Part shown: positions 36,777 to 44,906 of the stretch, piece by piece
How the letters are laid out: every line of letters begins with the position of its first letter
Numbering within the stretch: position 1 is the stretch's first letter
Assembly (NCBI RefSeq): GCF_024105635.1
Contig: NZ_WYDQ01000001.1
Span: 2,728,001 to 2,792,000, forward strand
Direction of reading: 5' to 3'
Origin: Oceanicola sp. 502str15
Lineage (GTDB): Bacteria > Pseudomonadota > Alphaproteobacteria > Rhodobacterales > Rhodobacteraceae
Length of the DNA stretch: 64,000 bases
Program-made: the position numbers and the translations under genes
The notes under the pieces: generated by a model
What the model was told of the DNA's origin: nothing
The model's database searches: none
The model's input: only the letters and a program-made list of their open reading frames with translations

Positions 36777-37253
36777 TCAGGCCACCGGCTTTCTGAACGT
36801 CACCGAGGTCGGCCTGTCATAGCCCTCGTGGGCGGTGCGGGCCGTTTCGGCAAACCCGAGCGCGGCAAAGGCGGCATGGTTCTCCGCCAGCTCCACCCGG
36901 CTTTGCAGCTCCAGCGCCTCAAAGCCGCCCTCCCGCGCCATCTCCTCGGCCAGCGCCACCACCTGCCGCATCAGCCCGCGCCCGCGCAGCGCCTCCGTCA
37001 CCGCCAGCTTGCCGAGGTAGAGCACCGGGCGGCGCGGGGCGGCAAATCCGCAGGCCACCACGCGGGCACCGTATCGCACCAGCATCAGCACCTCCCGCTC
37101 CGCCTTCGCGGCCAGCCCCTCCGGCGTGAGCGCCGCGAGCGACGAGGGCGGGTCGATCCGCCCCTCCATGTAGTCAAAGCTCTCCACCAGCAGCCGGTGC
37201 AGCCCCGCCCAATCGGCAAAATCCGGCCCTGCCACCTCCGCCTGCAACTTCAC
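36777..37253 (-). CDS. GNAT-family N-acetyltransferase
   Basis: A 158-residue GCN5-type acetyltransferase. The acetyl-CoA-binding motif A is seen in LYLGKLAVTEALRGRGLMRQVVALAEE, with beta strand 4 before it and the FEALELQSRVELAENHAAFAALGF block after, as in small-molecule acetyltransferases. The substrate is unknown. It lies on the opposite strand between the two HExxH paralogues, four bases past the stop of the first. Confidence 0.87.
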   Translation of the reverse strand: MKLQAEVAGPDFADWAGLHRLLVESFDYMEGRIDPPSSLAALTPEGLAAKAEREVLMLVRYGARVVACGFAAPRRPVLYLGKLAVTEALRGRGLMRQVVALAEEMAREGGFEALELQSRVELAENHAAFAALGFAETARTAHEGYDRPTSVTFRKPVA

Positions 37254-37375
37254 CCCAGCCTCCCGCCGCGTTTCGTGCTATCTTGACGCTGCGGAAATTC
37301 ATGCCGCGCCAAGACCCCACCGCAATTCATCCGCCGCCCGTCCGGGCGCAGCAATCCAATTGAAAGGCCCAGCAC

Positions 37376-37933
37376 ATGTCCCTGATACAAGAGATCAATC
37401 GCACCATTTCGACAACCCACATGCAGCAGCTCAACTTCACGGTCGAGGGCCGCAGCGTCAGCCCGTCGATCTATCAGCCGATCCGCGACAAGATCAGCGA
37501 TGGCACCATCACAGCCCGCCGCCATGGCCCGGCCGGGGTTTGCGGCGCCTGGGTCTACACGCCAAACCGCTTCGACATGGGCTTTACCGAGGTTTCCGGC
37601 GACACCTTCAAGAGCGCACTTGTGGTCCATGAAAGCACCCATGCGGCGTTTGACTTCATCAACCAGCCAATGACCGTGAAAGTGTCCGAGGCACTGGCCT
37701 ACATCGCCCAGGCGCTCTGGTTCTACCATGACAACAAGGCGCATTTCGATGACGATGGTACGGTAGAACTCGAAGAGCCCCTCGCCACCGCCTTCACTGT
37801 CTCCGTGCCCGCCCGCAGCGAGGCCCACACCTTCACGGCAGAAGAGCTGGCCCCGCTCTACGCCGCGATCGAAAGTGACGATCTCTATACGGGCCGTGGC
37901 GAGGACGACGCAGGCAACGACGGCATATCCTGA
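37376..37933 (+). CDS. unannotated HExxH protein, paralogue 2 (possible minimal gluzincin)
   Basis: A 185-residue divergent paralogue of the gene at 36201. HESTH is at residues 85-89 and Glu105 falls in VSEALAYIAQAL, again HExxH-x15-E. The N-terminal half has TITARRHGP and YTPNRFDMGF where the first has SITAIHDTS and NRYKLGF. No signal peptide is present. The tail is acidic (GRGEDDAGNDGIS). The start is ATG 37376, with GAAAGG upstream. A GNAT gene on the other strand separates the pair, so they are probably transcribed separately. Confidence 0.72.
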   Translation: MSLIQEINRTISTTHMQQLNFTVEGRSVSPSIYQPIRDKISDGTITARRHGPAGVCGAWVYTPNRFDMGFTEVSGDTFKSALVVHESTHAAFDFINQPMTVKVSEALAYIAQALWFYHDNKAHFDDDGTVELEEPLATAFTVSVPARSEAHTFTAEELAPLYAAIESDDLYTGRGEDDAGNDGIS

Positions 37934-37940
37934 GCCGCAG

Positions 37941-37972
37941 GCCGGGTCGGCGCCCTCAGGCCCCGACCCGGC
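37941..37972. terminator. bidirectional hairpin between convergent genes
   Basis: GCCGGGTCGG (37941-37950) and CCGACCCGGC (37963-37972) form a perfect 10-bp stem in the 48-base gap between the HExxH paralogue and the convergent ABC permease. There is no U-tract; its placement suggests shared transcript ends. Confidence 0.55.
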
Positions 37973-37981
37973 TGCACCACG

Positions 37982-38739
37982 TCAGGGCTTGATCCGCCAG
38001 CCGGTGCGGAAGATCGCGTAGATCGCCACGAGGCAGGCAATGAAAAAGCCCGCCACGGCCACCAGCGAGATCCCCACCGGCACGTCGGATATGCCGAAGA
38101 AGCTCCAGCGGAAGCCGCTGACAAGGTAGAGCACCGGGTTGAAGTGGCTCACCGCCGCCCAGGCCGGCGGCAGCATGGAGATCGAGTAGAAGGAGCCGCC
38201 GAGGAAGACGAGCGGTGTCACCACCAGTAGCGGAATGAGCTGGAGCTGCTCGAAGTTCTTCGCCCAGATCCCGATGATGAAGCCCAGCAGCGCAAAGCTC
38301 ACCGCCGTCATCACCAGAAACGCCAGCATCCACACCGGGTGCAGAATGTTCAGCTCCACGAAGAAGCTCGCGGTGATCATGATGATGGTCGCGATGAACA
38401 GCGCCTTGGTCGCCGCTGCGCCCACGTAGCCGATGACGATCTCGATAAAGCTCATCGGCGCCGACAGAAGCTCGAAGATCGTGCCGATGAACTTCGGAAA
38501 GTAGATCCCGAAGCTGGCGTTGCTGATCGACTGCTGGAGCAGGGTCAGCATCACGAGGCCCGGCACGATGAAGGCGCCGTAGCTCACCCCCTCCACCGAG
38601 TCGATCCGCCCGCCGATGGCGGAGCCGAAGACCACGAAGTAGAGCACCGTCGAGAGCACCGGCGAAACGATGCTCTGCGTGACGGTCCTGAAAAAGCGCG
38701 ACATCTCGAACCGATAGATCGCGGCGATGGCCAGCCAGT

Positions 38740-38743
<4 letters not shown>
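37982..38743 (-). CDS. ABC-2 type transporter permease
   Basis: A 253-residue ABC-2 permease with six hydrophobic spans, of the YadH type. Family marks are a short amphipathic start ([31 protein letters not shown]), [27 protein letters not shown], and [23 protein letters not shown] near the end. It pairs with the ATPase directly upstream; their reading frames overlap by four bases. Substrate of YadGH-type exporters is unknown, possibly a polysaccharide or lipid. Confidence 0.92.
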
Positions 38744-39681
<938 letters not shown>

Positions 39682-39689
39682 GGCGTCGG

Positions 39690-39719
39690 CCTCCCTTGTC
39701 CCTCGTTACATCAGGGAGG
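39690..39719 (-). promoter_or_regulatory. hairpin that could mask the ABC ATPase ribosome site
   Basis: On the minus strand CCTCCCT (39719-39713) is complementary to AGGGAGG (39696-39690), which is the apparent Shine-Dalgarno sequence eight bases before the ATG at 39681. The loop is 16 bases. Pairing would block translation initiation. Sequence-based inference. Confidence 0.4.
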
Positions 39720-39770
39720 AAGGTGTAGCCCGCCCGCCGCGCAGGACAACCCCGCAGGCGTGCACAGCTG

Positions 39771-40790
39771 TCAGAGAGCTGTCAGGAGGGCGCGGGTTTC
39801 GGGCATCCGCGCAAGCGTGGCGTCGATCTTCTCGCACCACTTCGCCCCACCCGCTCGCGCCTCCTCCCAGGCCTCGGCCAACTCGCCCGGCCGATCCTCC
39901 GCCAGCGCCGCAATCAGCAAGGCCGCCTGCGCCCGATCCTTGCGCGCCTTTATCGCATCCCGCCCCTCGCGCCGCGCCGCGACGATCAGCTTGTGAATGG
40001 CAAAGGCCTCGGGCCGGGGGATCTGTACCAGCACGCCAGAGCGATACAGACCAACGGCCGGAATGGGCCGGGCGAGCAGGAAGTTGAGATAATGGAGCGA
40101 CTGGGCACTGACCCCGAGCGACGGCAACGGCTTCAGCCCCTCGTCCGCTTCGAAGGATGGAGTGAGAAACTCGACTAGCAGCTCCCGCCGCGTTTGCCGC
40201 CAACGCCAGACCTTGCCCTTGTCGATTGAAGGCACAGGATCGAACGACAGGTTCCCCAGCACGTCGTTCAGCGGCTCCGTAACAGTATCTTCAAGCGCCA
40301 CCGACAGCCGCTCGAAACTGGCGATGTCCACGTCGCCCGTCATGGCGAAATCCGCGTATCCCAGCTTCACACCCAGTTCGGCCTCGTACAGCTTGAAAGC
40401 CTGGGTGCCGATGACCGTGCCGCCAAGCCGAAACACGCCGATGCGGGCCATCGCCGCCAGAAGGCTTCCCGTGCCGCCATCCATCGGGGCCAGGCCCTCT
40501 GCCCGCAACAGGCGCACCAGTCGTGTGCGTTGCCCGTCACCTTCCGCAGCCTCGGCCTTGATCCGCGCAACCTGCTCAAGTCGCGTCCTAAGCTCAGGCG
40601 TGTCTTCCCCGATGTAGGTTCTGTGCTGTGTCGATCCGGTGCGGTAGATGTCGTACCAGTAATTCTTTCCATTCACATCGTAGAGCTTGGGCGTGCCACG
40701 TACCTCGGTCACCCGCTGGTCAAGATGCGACCGAAGCAGATCATGGTACGCCGCCTGAGCGTTCGGTGAATGTCTGTCTTGCCGGCTCAT
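39771..40790 (-). CDS. nucleotidyltransferase-fold protein (GSU2403/NTP_transf_8-like)
   Basis: A 339-residue protein resembling the GSU2403-type nucleotidyltransferase-fold family (PF12281-like). After an N-terminal basic part with YWYDIYRTGSTQHRTYIGED, the core reads FRLGGTVIGTQAFKLY (about 120-135) and then MTGDVDIASFE, where Asp153 and Asp155 form the DxD of MNT-type nucleotidyltransferases. The C-terminal half is helical. ATG 40790 is preferred over the TTG nine bases upstream. There is no Shine-Dalgarno; the predicted promoter would start the transcript at the ATG. Codon use near the start is less GC-rich than neighbours. It stands alone; no antitoxin-like partner is adjacent. Confidence 0.75.
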   Translation of the reverse strand: MSRQDRHSPNAQAAYHDLLRSHLDQRVTEVRGTPKLYDVNGKNYWYDIYRTGSTQHRTYIGEDTPELRTRLEQVARIKAEAAEGDGQRTRLVRLLRAEGLAPMDGGTGSLLAAMARIGVFRLGGTVIGTQAFKLYEAELGVKLGYADFAMTGDVDIASFERLSVALEDTVTEPLNDVLGNLSFDPVPSIDKGKVWRWRQTRRELLVEFLTPSFEADEGLKPLPSLGVSAQSLHYLNFLLARPIPAVGLYRSGVLVQIPRPEAFAIHKLIVAARREGRDAIKARKDRAQAALLIAALAEDRPGELAEAWEEARAGGAKWCEKIDATLARMPETRALLTAL

Positions 40791-40820
40791 ATACAGCAAA
40801 AGTATTTTTTGCTGTATATG
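40788..40820. promoter_or_regulatory. perfect 14-bp palindrome over the start of the nucleotidyltransferase gene (site 1)
   Basis: CATATACAGCAAAA (40788-40801) and TTTTGCTGTATATG (40807-40820) are perfect inverted arms around GTATT. The left arm includes the start codon of the gene at 40790 and overlaps the candidate -10 box, an ideal operator position for a dimeric repressor. Confidence 0.75.
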
Positions 40821-40827
40821 GAGTCAA
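40799..40827 (-). promoter_or_regulatory. candidate leaderless promoter of the nucleotidyltransferase gene
   Basis: Minus-strand TTGACT (40827-40822) and TACTTT (40804-40799) are 17 bases apart (5/6 and 3/6 to consensus). Eight bases separate the -10 box from the ATG, so transcription would begin at or next to the start codon, in keeping with the missing ribosome site. Confidence 0.45.
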
Positions 40828-40833
40828 TATCCA

Positions 40834-40862
40834 TGTGCAGCAAAAGATATTCTTGCTGCACA
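40834..40862. promoter_or_regulatory. second related palindrome (site 2)
   Basis: TGTGCAGCAA (40834-40843) and TTGCTGCACA (40853-40862) are perfect 10-base arms around nine bases. It shares the core GCAGCAAAA...TTGCTGC with site 1 (ACAGCAAAA...TTTTGCTGT). Centre-to-centre distance is 44 bases, close to four helical turns. It lies seven bases past the gcrA stop. Confidence 0.65.
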
Positions 40863-40868
40863 AACCCC

Positions 40869-41474
40869 TCAGCGGCGGCGGTCCCGGCGCGAGGACATCG
40901 GCTGGAAAGCCACGCCAACATGGGCCTCGCAGTAGGGTTTGCCCTGCTGCACGCCGAGGCCGCAGAACCAGAAGTCCTCGGTCGCCGGGTCGCCGATGGG
41001 CCATTTGCAGGTCCGCTCGGTGAGTTCCATCAGGCTGAGCTTCTTGGCCTTCTTCTCCACCTCGCGCACCGAGGCCAGCGCCTCGGGGCTGATCTCGTTG
41101 GCCGAGGGCTGCGGCGGCAGCGGCTGGCCAGCGGGGATGATCGCCTTGCGGGCCGCGCTCATCGGCGGCGCGGCGCTCTGGGTCGCGGGCTCTTCCTTGG
41201 CGGGCTTGGCCGCTGCGGTCTCGGCAGGCGCCGGCTTCTGCGGCTTGGCCTTCGCCTTCGGCTTGGCAGCCACCGCAGGCTTTTCCTTCGCCGCCGGCTT
41301 GGCCGCCTGCGCAGGGGCCGCCCCGGTCGCGCGGTTCGAAAGCCCGAGCCGGTGCACCTTGCCGATCACGGCATTGCGCGTGACTCCGCCCAGCTCCTTG
41401 GCAATCTGGCTGGCCGACTGGCCCTCGCCCCACATCCGCTTCAGGGTTTCCACACGCTCATCGGTCCAAGACAT
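40869..41474 (-). CDS. gcrA: cell-cycle regulator GcrA
   Basis: GcrA is the alphaproteobacterial transcription cofactor that binds sigma-70 RNA polymerase and promoters with methylated GANTC sites; 201 residues. The N-terminal DNA-binding domain reads MSWTDERVETLKRMWGEGQSASQIAKELGG and TRNAVIGKVHRLGLSNR; a long Ala/Lys/Pro linker follows; the C-terminal sigma-interacting part has ERTCKWPIGDP and FCGLGVQQGKPYCEAH. The start is ATG 41474. Its presence predicts CcrM-type GANTC methylation. Confidence 0.95.
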   Translation of the reverse strand: MSWTDERVETLKRMWGEGQSASQIAKELGGVTRNAVIGKVHRLGLSNRATGAAPAQAAKPAAKEKPAVAAKPKAKAKPQKPAPAETAAAKPAKEEPATQSAAPPMSAARKAIIPAGQPLPPQPSANEISPEALASVREVEKKAKKLSLMELTERTCKWPIGDPATEDFWFCGLGVQQGKPYCEAHVGVAFQPMSSRRDRRR

Positions 41475-41494
41475 GCCCGACCATCCTTTCAACT

Positions 41495-41520
41495 GAAAAG
41501 CGGCCCGCCACCGGGCCGCT
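41495..41520 (-). terminator. terminator of the EamA transporter gene
   Basis: Minus strand AGCGGCCCG (41520-41512) and CGGGCCGCT (41507-41499) make a perfect 9-bp stem with a 4-base loop, followed by TTTTC. It lies 10 bases after the EamA stop and ahead of gcrA. Confidence 0.65.
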
Positions 41521-41529
41521 CATTTGCCC

Positions 41530-42459
41530 TTATTTTACTACGCCTGCGCCCGGGTGCAACCCGACGCCGCGCTTTCTACCTTCTCTCCACGCCAACAGTA
41601 GCGCGCCCGACACGATCACCGCCGCGCCGAGGTAGCTCACGAGGTCCGGCAAGGCGCCGAAGACCGCCGCATCGAAGATCGCGGCAAAGACCAGCGTGCC
41701 GTAGGTGAACGGGGCGGCGAAGGAGGCATCGGCCCGCGCCAACCCGTTGATGAAAAACGTTTGCGTCAGCGCCATCGCCAACCCCACGCCCGCCGCCGCG
41801 CCCCATTGCGCGCCCGTCGGCATCTGCCATCCCGCCGCCACGGCGGCCACCGAGGCAATGACCACGCCGATGCAATTGTTCACCAGCAGGATCTGGAGCC
41901 GCCCCTCCCGCCCGGTGAGCTTCTTGATCCAGATCGCCTCCAGCCCCATCGAAACCGCCGCCCCCAGCGCCAGCAGCGCCGCAGGCTGAAAGCTCGCCGG
42001 GGTGGGCCGCAGCAAAATGGTCGCCCCGGTCAGCGCAATCGCCACCGCGCCCCAGCGCACCCAGCCCACCCGCTCGCCCAGCAGCAGCACCGCGAAGATC
42101 AGCGTGAAGACCGGGCTGGTGAAGGTCAGCGCCGTGGCATCGGCCATGGGGATATAGGCCACCGCCGCAAACATCAAAGTCACCCCGCCCCAGCCGCAGC
42201 CCGTGCGGGCAATATGCAGCCCCATATGCGGGCGCGTCAGCCGGGGCCGCATCACCGCCGCCGCCATCGCAAAGGCCATCAGCGCAAAGACAAACCGCCC
42301 CTGGCTCACCTGAAACGGCGACAGCGCGGGGCCCAGCGTGTCGGTCGTCAGCGTCTTGGCAAAGAGCGTCGAGAGCGCGATGAAACAGGTCGAGGCCACG
42401 ATGCAGAGCGCCGCAATCAGGTTGTCCGGCTTGACCGGGGTGAAGGTGGCGTCGCGCAT
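41530..42459 (-). CDS. DMT-superfamily (EamA) transporter
   Basis: A 309-residue inner-membrane protein with about ten hydrophobic spans in two EamA repeats (for example LCIVASTCFIALSTLFAKTL near the start, and LALGAAVSMGLEAIWIKKLTG starting the second half). Such proteins export metabolites or amino acids; the substrate is unknown. The start (MRDATFTPVKPDN) is an ATG at 42459. It is divergent from the argD leader region. Confidence 0.9.
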   Translation of the reverse strand: MRDATFTPVKPDNLIAALCIVASTCFIALSTLFAKTLTTDTLGPALSPFQVSQGRFVFALMAFAMAAAVMRPRLTRPHMGLHIARTGCGWGGVTLMFAAVAYIPMADATALTFTSPVFTLIFAVLLLGERVGWVRWGAVAIALTGATILLRPTPASFQPAALLALGAAVSMGLEAIWIKKLTGREGRLQILLVNNCIGVVIASVAAVAAGWQMPTGAQWGAAAGVGLAMALTQTFFINGLARADASFAAPFTYGTLVFAAIFDAAVFGALPDLVSYLGAAVIVSGALLLAWREGRKRGVGLHPGAGVVK

Positions 42460-42535
42460 GGTGTATCCGGGGATTTAATGCTCCCCGCATAGATCGTGCT
42501 TCCCAACCCCGCGTCAATGCGCTATCTGCGCAGCC

Positions 42536-42577
42536 ATGACCGCTTGCGCCCTCATCCGACGCCGACGCCGCGCCTGA
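42536..42577 (+). CDS. putative arginine leader peptide of argD-argF
   Basis: A 13-codon ORF, MTACALIRRRRRA, with five consecutive arginine codons (CGA CGC CGA CGC CGC), ends 116 bases before argD. A TATCTG box at 42523-42528 (with TTCCCA 17 bases further upstream) is seven bases before the ATG, so the transcript may start at the AUG, as in the leaderless trpL of Sinorhizobium. A hairpin at 42641-42677 precedes the argD ribosome site. Ribosome stalling at Arg codons when arginine is scarce would fit attenuation. An overlapping 40-codon frame from 42517 is the main alternative. Confidence 0.55.
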   Translation: MTACALIRRRRRA

Positions 42578-42640
42578 TTTTCTTCGGGCCGCTCCGCCGT
42601 GCCCGCCCGCAACCCGGTCCAAACCCCAAAAATCGTTGAC

Positions 42641-42677
42641 GAAAGCCCCTCTCTGACCCATTCAGGGGCTTCATTTT
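42641..42677 (+). terminator. candidate attenuator hairpin before argD
   Basis: AAGCCCCT (42643-42650) and AGGGGCTT (42664-42671) form a perfect 8-bp stem, with a possible inner CTGA/TCAG pairing, followed by CATTTTC. The four-U run is weak for a terminator. A short competing stem (CGGGC 42585-42589 with GCCCG 42601-42605) follows the leader stop codon; I could not identify a clear antiterminator. Confidence 0.5.
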
Positions 42678-42693
42678 CAGAAAGGACGATCCG

Positions 42694-43878
42694 ATGATCC
42701 CCTCCATCCTGCCGACCTACAATCGCGCACCGCTGACCTTCGTGAAGGGTGAAGGCGCATGGCTGGTGGAGGCCGATGGTCGACGTTTTCTCGACATGGG
42801 CGCAGGCATCGCCGTCAACGCGCTGGGGCACGCCGCGCCCGAGCTGGTCGCCGTGCTCACCGAGCAGGCCGGCAAGCTCTGGCACGTGTCCAACCTCTAC
42901 ACCGTCGCCGAGCAGAAGGCGCTGGCCGACAAGCTCGTCGAGGTGAGCTTTGCCGATACCGTCTTCTTCACCAACTCCGGCACCGAAACCTGCGAGCTGG
43001 CCGTCAAGATGGCCCGCAAGTTCCACCACGCGGCAGGCGCGCCCGAGCGCATCGAAATCCTCACCTTCGACGGCTGCTTCCACGGCCGCTCCTCCGCCGC
43101 CATCGCCGCCTCGGGCAGCGAAAAGATGGTCGGCGGCTTCGGCCCCGTCCTCCCCGGCTTCCGCCACCTTTCGTGGGGCGACATGGCGCAGTTCGAGGCC
43201 GAGGTTGCCAAGCCCGATGTTGCCGCCGTGCTGATCGAGCCGGTGCAGGGCGAGGGCGGCATCCGGGTGCTGCCCGACGCCCAGCTCAAGGCCATCCGCG
43301 CCGCCTGCACCGAACATGGCGTTCTGCTGATCGCCGATGAGGTCCAATGCGGCATCGGCCGCACCGGCAAGTTTTTCGGCTTCGAATGGGCCGGGATCAC
43401 GCCCGATATCGCCATGTCCGCCAAGGGCATCGGCGGCGGCTTCCCGCTCGGCGCGGTGCTGGCCACCGAGGCCGCCGCCTCGGGCATGGTCGCTGGCACC
43501 CATGGCTCCACCTACGGCGGCAACCCGCTCGGCTGTGCCGTGGGCAAGGCCGTGGTCGATGTGGTCTCCGACCCGGCCTTCCTCGATGCGGTCAACCGCA
43601 AGTCCGGCGCCCTGCGCCAGAAGCTGGAAGGGCTGGTCGACGCGCACCCCGAGGTCTTCGAGTCGGTGCGGGGCCAGGGCCTCATGCTCGGCCTCAAGTG
43701 CAAGGCCCCGGTGGCCGACGTGGTGAAGGCGGGCTACCACGCCCTCGTCATCACCGTCCCTGCCGCCGACAACGTCGCCCGCCTCCTGCCCCCGCTCAAC
43801 CTCACCGACGACGAGATCGCAGAGGCCGTCACCCGGCTCGATGCCGCCGCAACCGCCATCGAGAAGGCCGCGACATGA
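42694..43878 (+). CDS. argD: acetylornithine aminotransferase
   Basis: A PLP enzyme that converts N-acetylglutamate semialdehyde to N-acetylornithine (and often acts in lysine synthesis); 394 residues. The class III signature [24 protein letters not shown] and the PLP lysine in [17 protein letters not shown] are intact; NTLYHVSN-like [10 protein letters not shown] and [19 protein letters not shown] sit in the N-terminal half. AGAAAGGA precedes ATG 42694. Its stop overlaps argF (ATGA), making an argDF operon as in many alphaproteobacteria. Confidence 0.96.
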   Translation: MIPSILPTYNRAPLTFVKGEGAWLVEADGRRFLDMGAGIAVNALGHAAPELVAVLTEQAGKLWHVSNLYTVAEQKALADKLVEVSFADTVFFTNSGTETCELAVKMARKFHHAAGAPERIEILTFDGCFHGRSSAAIAASGSEKMVGGFGPVLPGFRHLSWGDMAQFEAEVAKPDVAAVLIEPVQGEGGIRVLPDAQLKAIRAACTEHGVLLIADEVQCGIGRTGKFFGFEWAGITPDIAMSAKGIGGGFPLGAVLATEAAASGMVAGTHGSTYGGNPLGCAVGKAVVDVVSDPAFLDAVNRKSGALRQKLEGLVDAHPEVFESVRGQGLMLGLKCKAPVADVVKAGYHALVITVPAADNVARLLPPLNLTDDEIAEAVTRLDAAATAIEKAAT

Positions 43879-44801
43879 ACCACTTCATCGACATCAACAA
43901 GACCGACATCACCGACCTCAGGTCGATGATCGACACCGCCACCTCCATGAAAACCGCCCGCGCAGGCCGCCTCAAGGGCCTGCCGGATGATGCCCAGCCC
44001 CTCGCGGGCCACATGGTTGCGCTGGTTTTCGAGAAGCCCTCCACCCGCACCCGCGTGAGCTTCGATGTCGGCGTGCGCCAGATGGGCGGGCAGACCATGG
44101 TGCTCTCGGGCGGCGAAATGCAGCTCGGCCACGGCGAAACCATCGCCGACACCGCCCGCGTGCTGTCGCGCTACGTCGATCTCATCATGCTGCGCACCTT
44201 CGCCGAAGACACCCTGCTGGAAATGGCCGAGCACGCCTCCGTGCCCGTCATCAACGGCCTCACCGACCGCTCCCACCCCTGCCAGATCATGGCCGACATC
44301 ATGACCTACGAAGAGCATCGCGGCCCGATCAAAGGCAAAAAGGTGGTCTGGGCGGGCGACGGCAACAACGTCTGCGCCTCCTTCCTCCACGCCGCCGGAA
44401 AGTTCGGCTTCGATCTCACCTTCTGCGGCCCCGAACAGCTCGACCCCGAGCGCGTGTTCGTCGACGAGGCCCGCGCCGCCGGCTCCAAGGTCGAGTTCGA
44501 CCGCGATATCTGGTCCGCCGTCGAGGGTGCCGACCTGATCGTGGCCGACACATGGGTCTCGATGCACGATGCCCAAAGCACCCGCGAGCGCCGCCACAAC
44601 CTGCTGCGCCCCTACCAGGTGAACGAGGATGTGATGGCGGCGGCGGGCGATCAGGCGCTCTTCATGCACTGCCTCCCCGCCCACCGCGGCGAGGAGGTCA
44701 CATCAGCGGTGATGGACGGCCCCCAGTCGGTCATCTTCGACGAGGCCGAAAACCGCCTGCATGCGCAAAAGGCCGTCCTGCGCTGGTGCCTCGGCGTCTG
44801 A
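43875..44801 (+). CDS. argF: ornithine carbamoyltransferase
   Basis: ArgF makes citrulline from ornithine and carbamoyl phosphate; 308 residues. The carbamoyl-phosphate loop [15 protein letters not shown] is at about residues 52-66, the ornithine-side motif [12 protein letters not shown] near 265 and the [14 protein letters not shown] segment is present, as is the SMG-like VSMHDAQ loop. The start overlaps the argD stop by four bases. It is convergent with the LysM gene, whose terminator lies just after it. Confidence 0.96.
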   Translation: MNHFIDINKTDITDLRSMIDTATSMKTARAGRLKGLPDDAQPLAGHMVALVFEKPSTRTRVSFDVGVRQMGGQTMVLSGGEMQLGHGETIADTARVLSRYVDLIMLRTFAEDTLLEMAEHASVPVINGLTDRSHPCQIMADIMTYEEHRGPIKGKKVVWAGDGNNVCASFLHAAGKFGFDLTFCGPEQLDPERVFVDEARAAGSKVEFDRDIWSAVEGADLIVADTWVSMHDAQSTRERRHNLLRPYQVNEDVMAAAGDQALFMHCLPAHRGEEVTSAVMDGPQSVIFDEAENRLHAQKAVLRWCLGV

Positions 44802-44811
44802 ACCGCCCCCC

Positions 44812-44851
44812 AAAAAAACATCCACCGGCCGCCTTTTCAGAGGGCCGGTGG
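44812..44851 (-). terminator. rho-independent terminator of the LysM gene
   Basis: Minus strand CCACCGGCC (44851-44843) and GGCCGGTGG (44830-44822) form a 9-bp perfect stem; after ATG-like three bases a run of seven U residues follows (44818-44812). The U-run is on the minus strand, so it serves the LysM gene rather than argF. Confidence 0.8.
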
Positions 44852-44906
44852 GCTGGGGCGTGACTGGGTGTTGGTCTTCTTCGTTTGCCCCTGAGATGCG
44901 CGGAGG

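Noticed and set aside
40770..41708. 312-codon plus-strand ORF across gcrA
   Set aside because: Antisense to the certain gcrA gene and rich in Arg/Gly/Leu low complexity.
42517..42639. 40-codon alternative ORF (MRYLRSHDRL...) overlapping the Arg leader
   Set aside because: It has no ribosome site and would start upstream of the candidate -10 box; the shorter Arg-run frame fits the position of the arginine genes better.
44821..44852. Terminator for argF
   Set aside because: The U-tract lies on the minus strand only, so the hairpin serves the LysM gene; argF termination is not evident.
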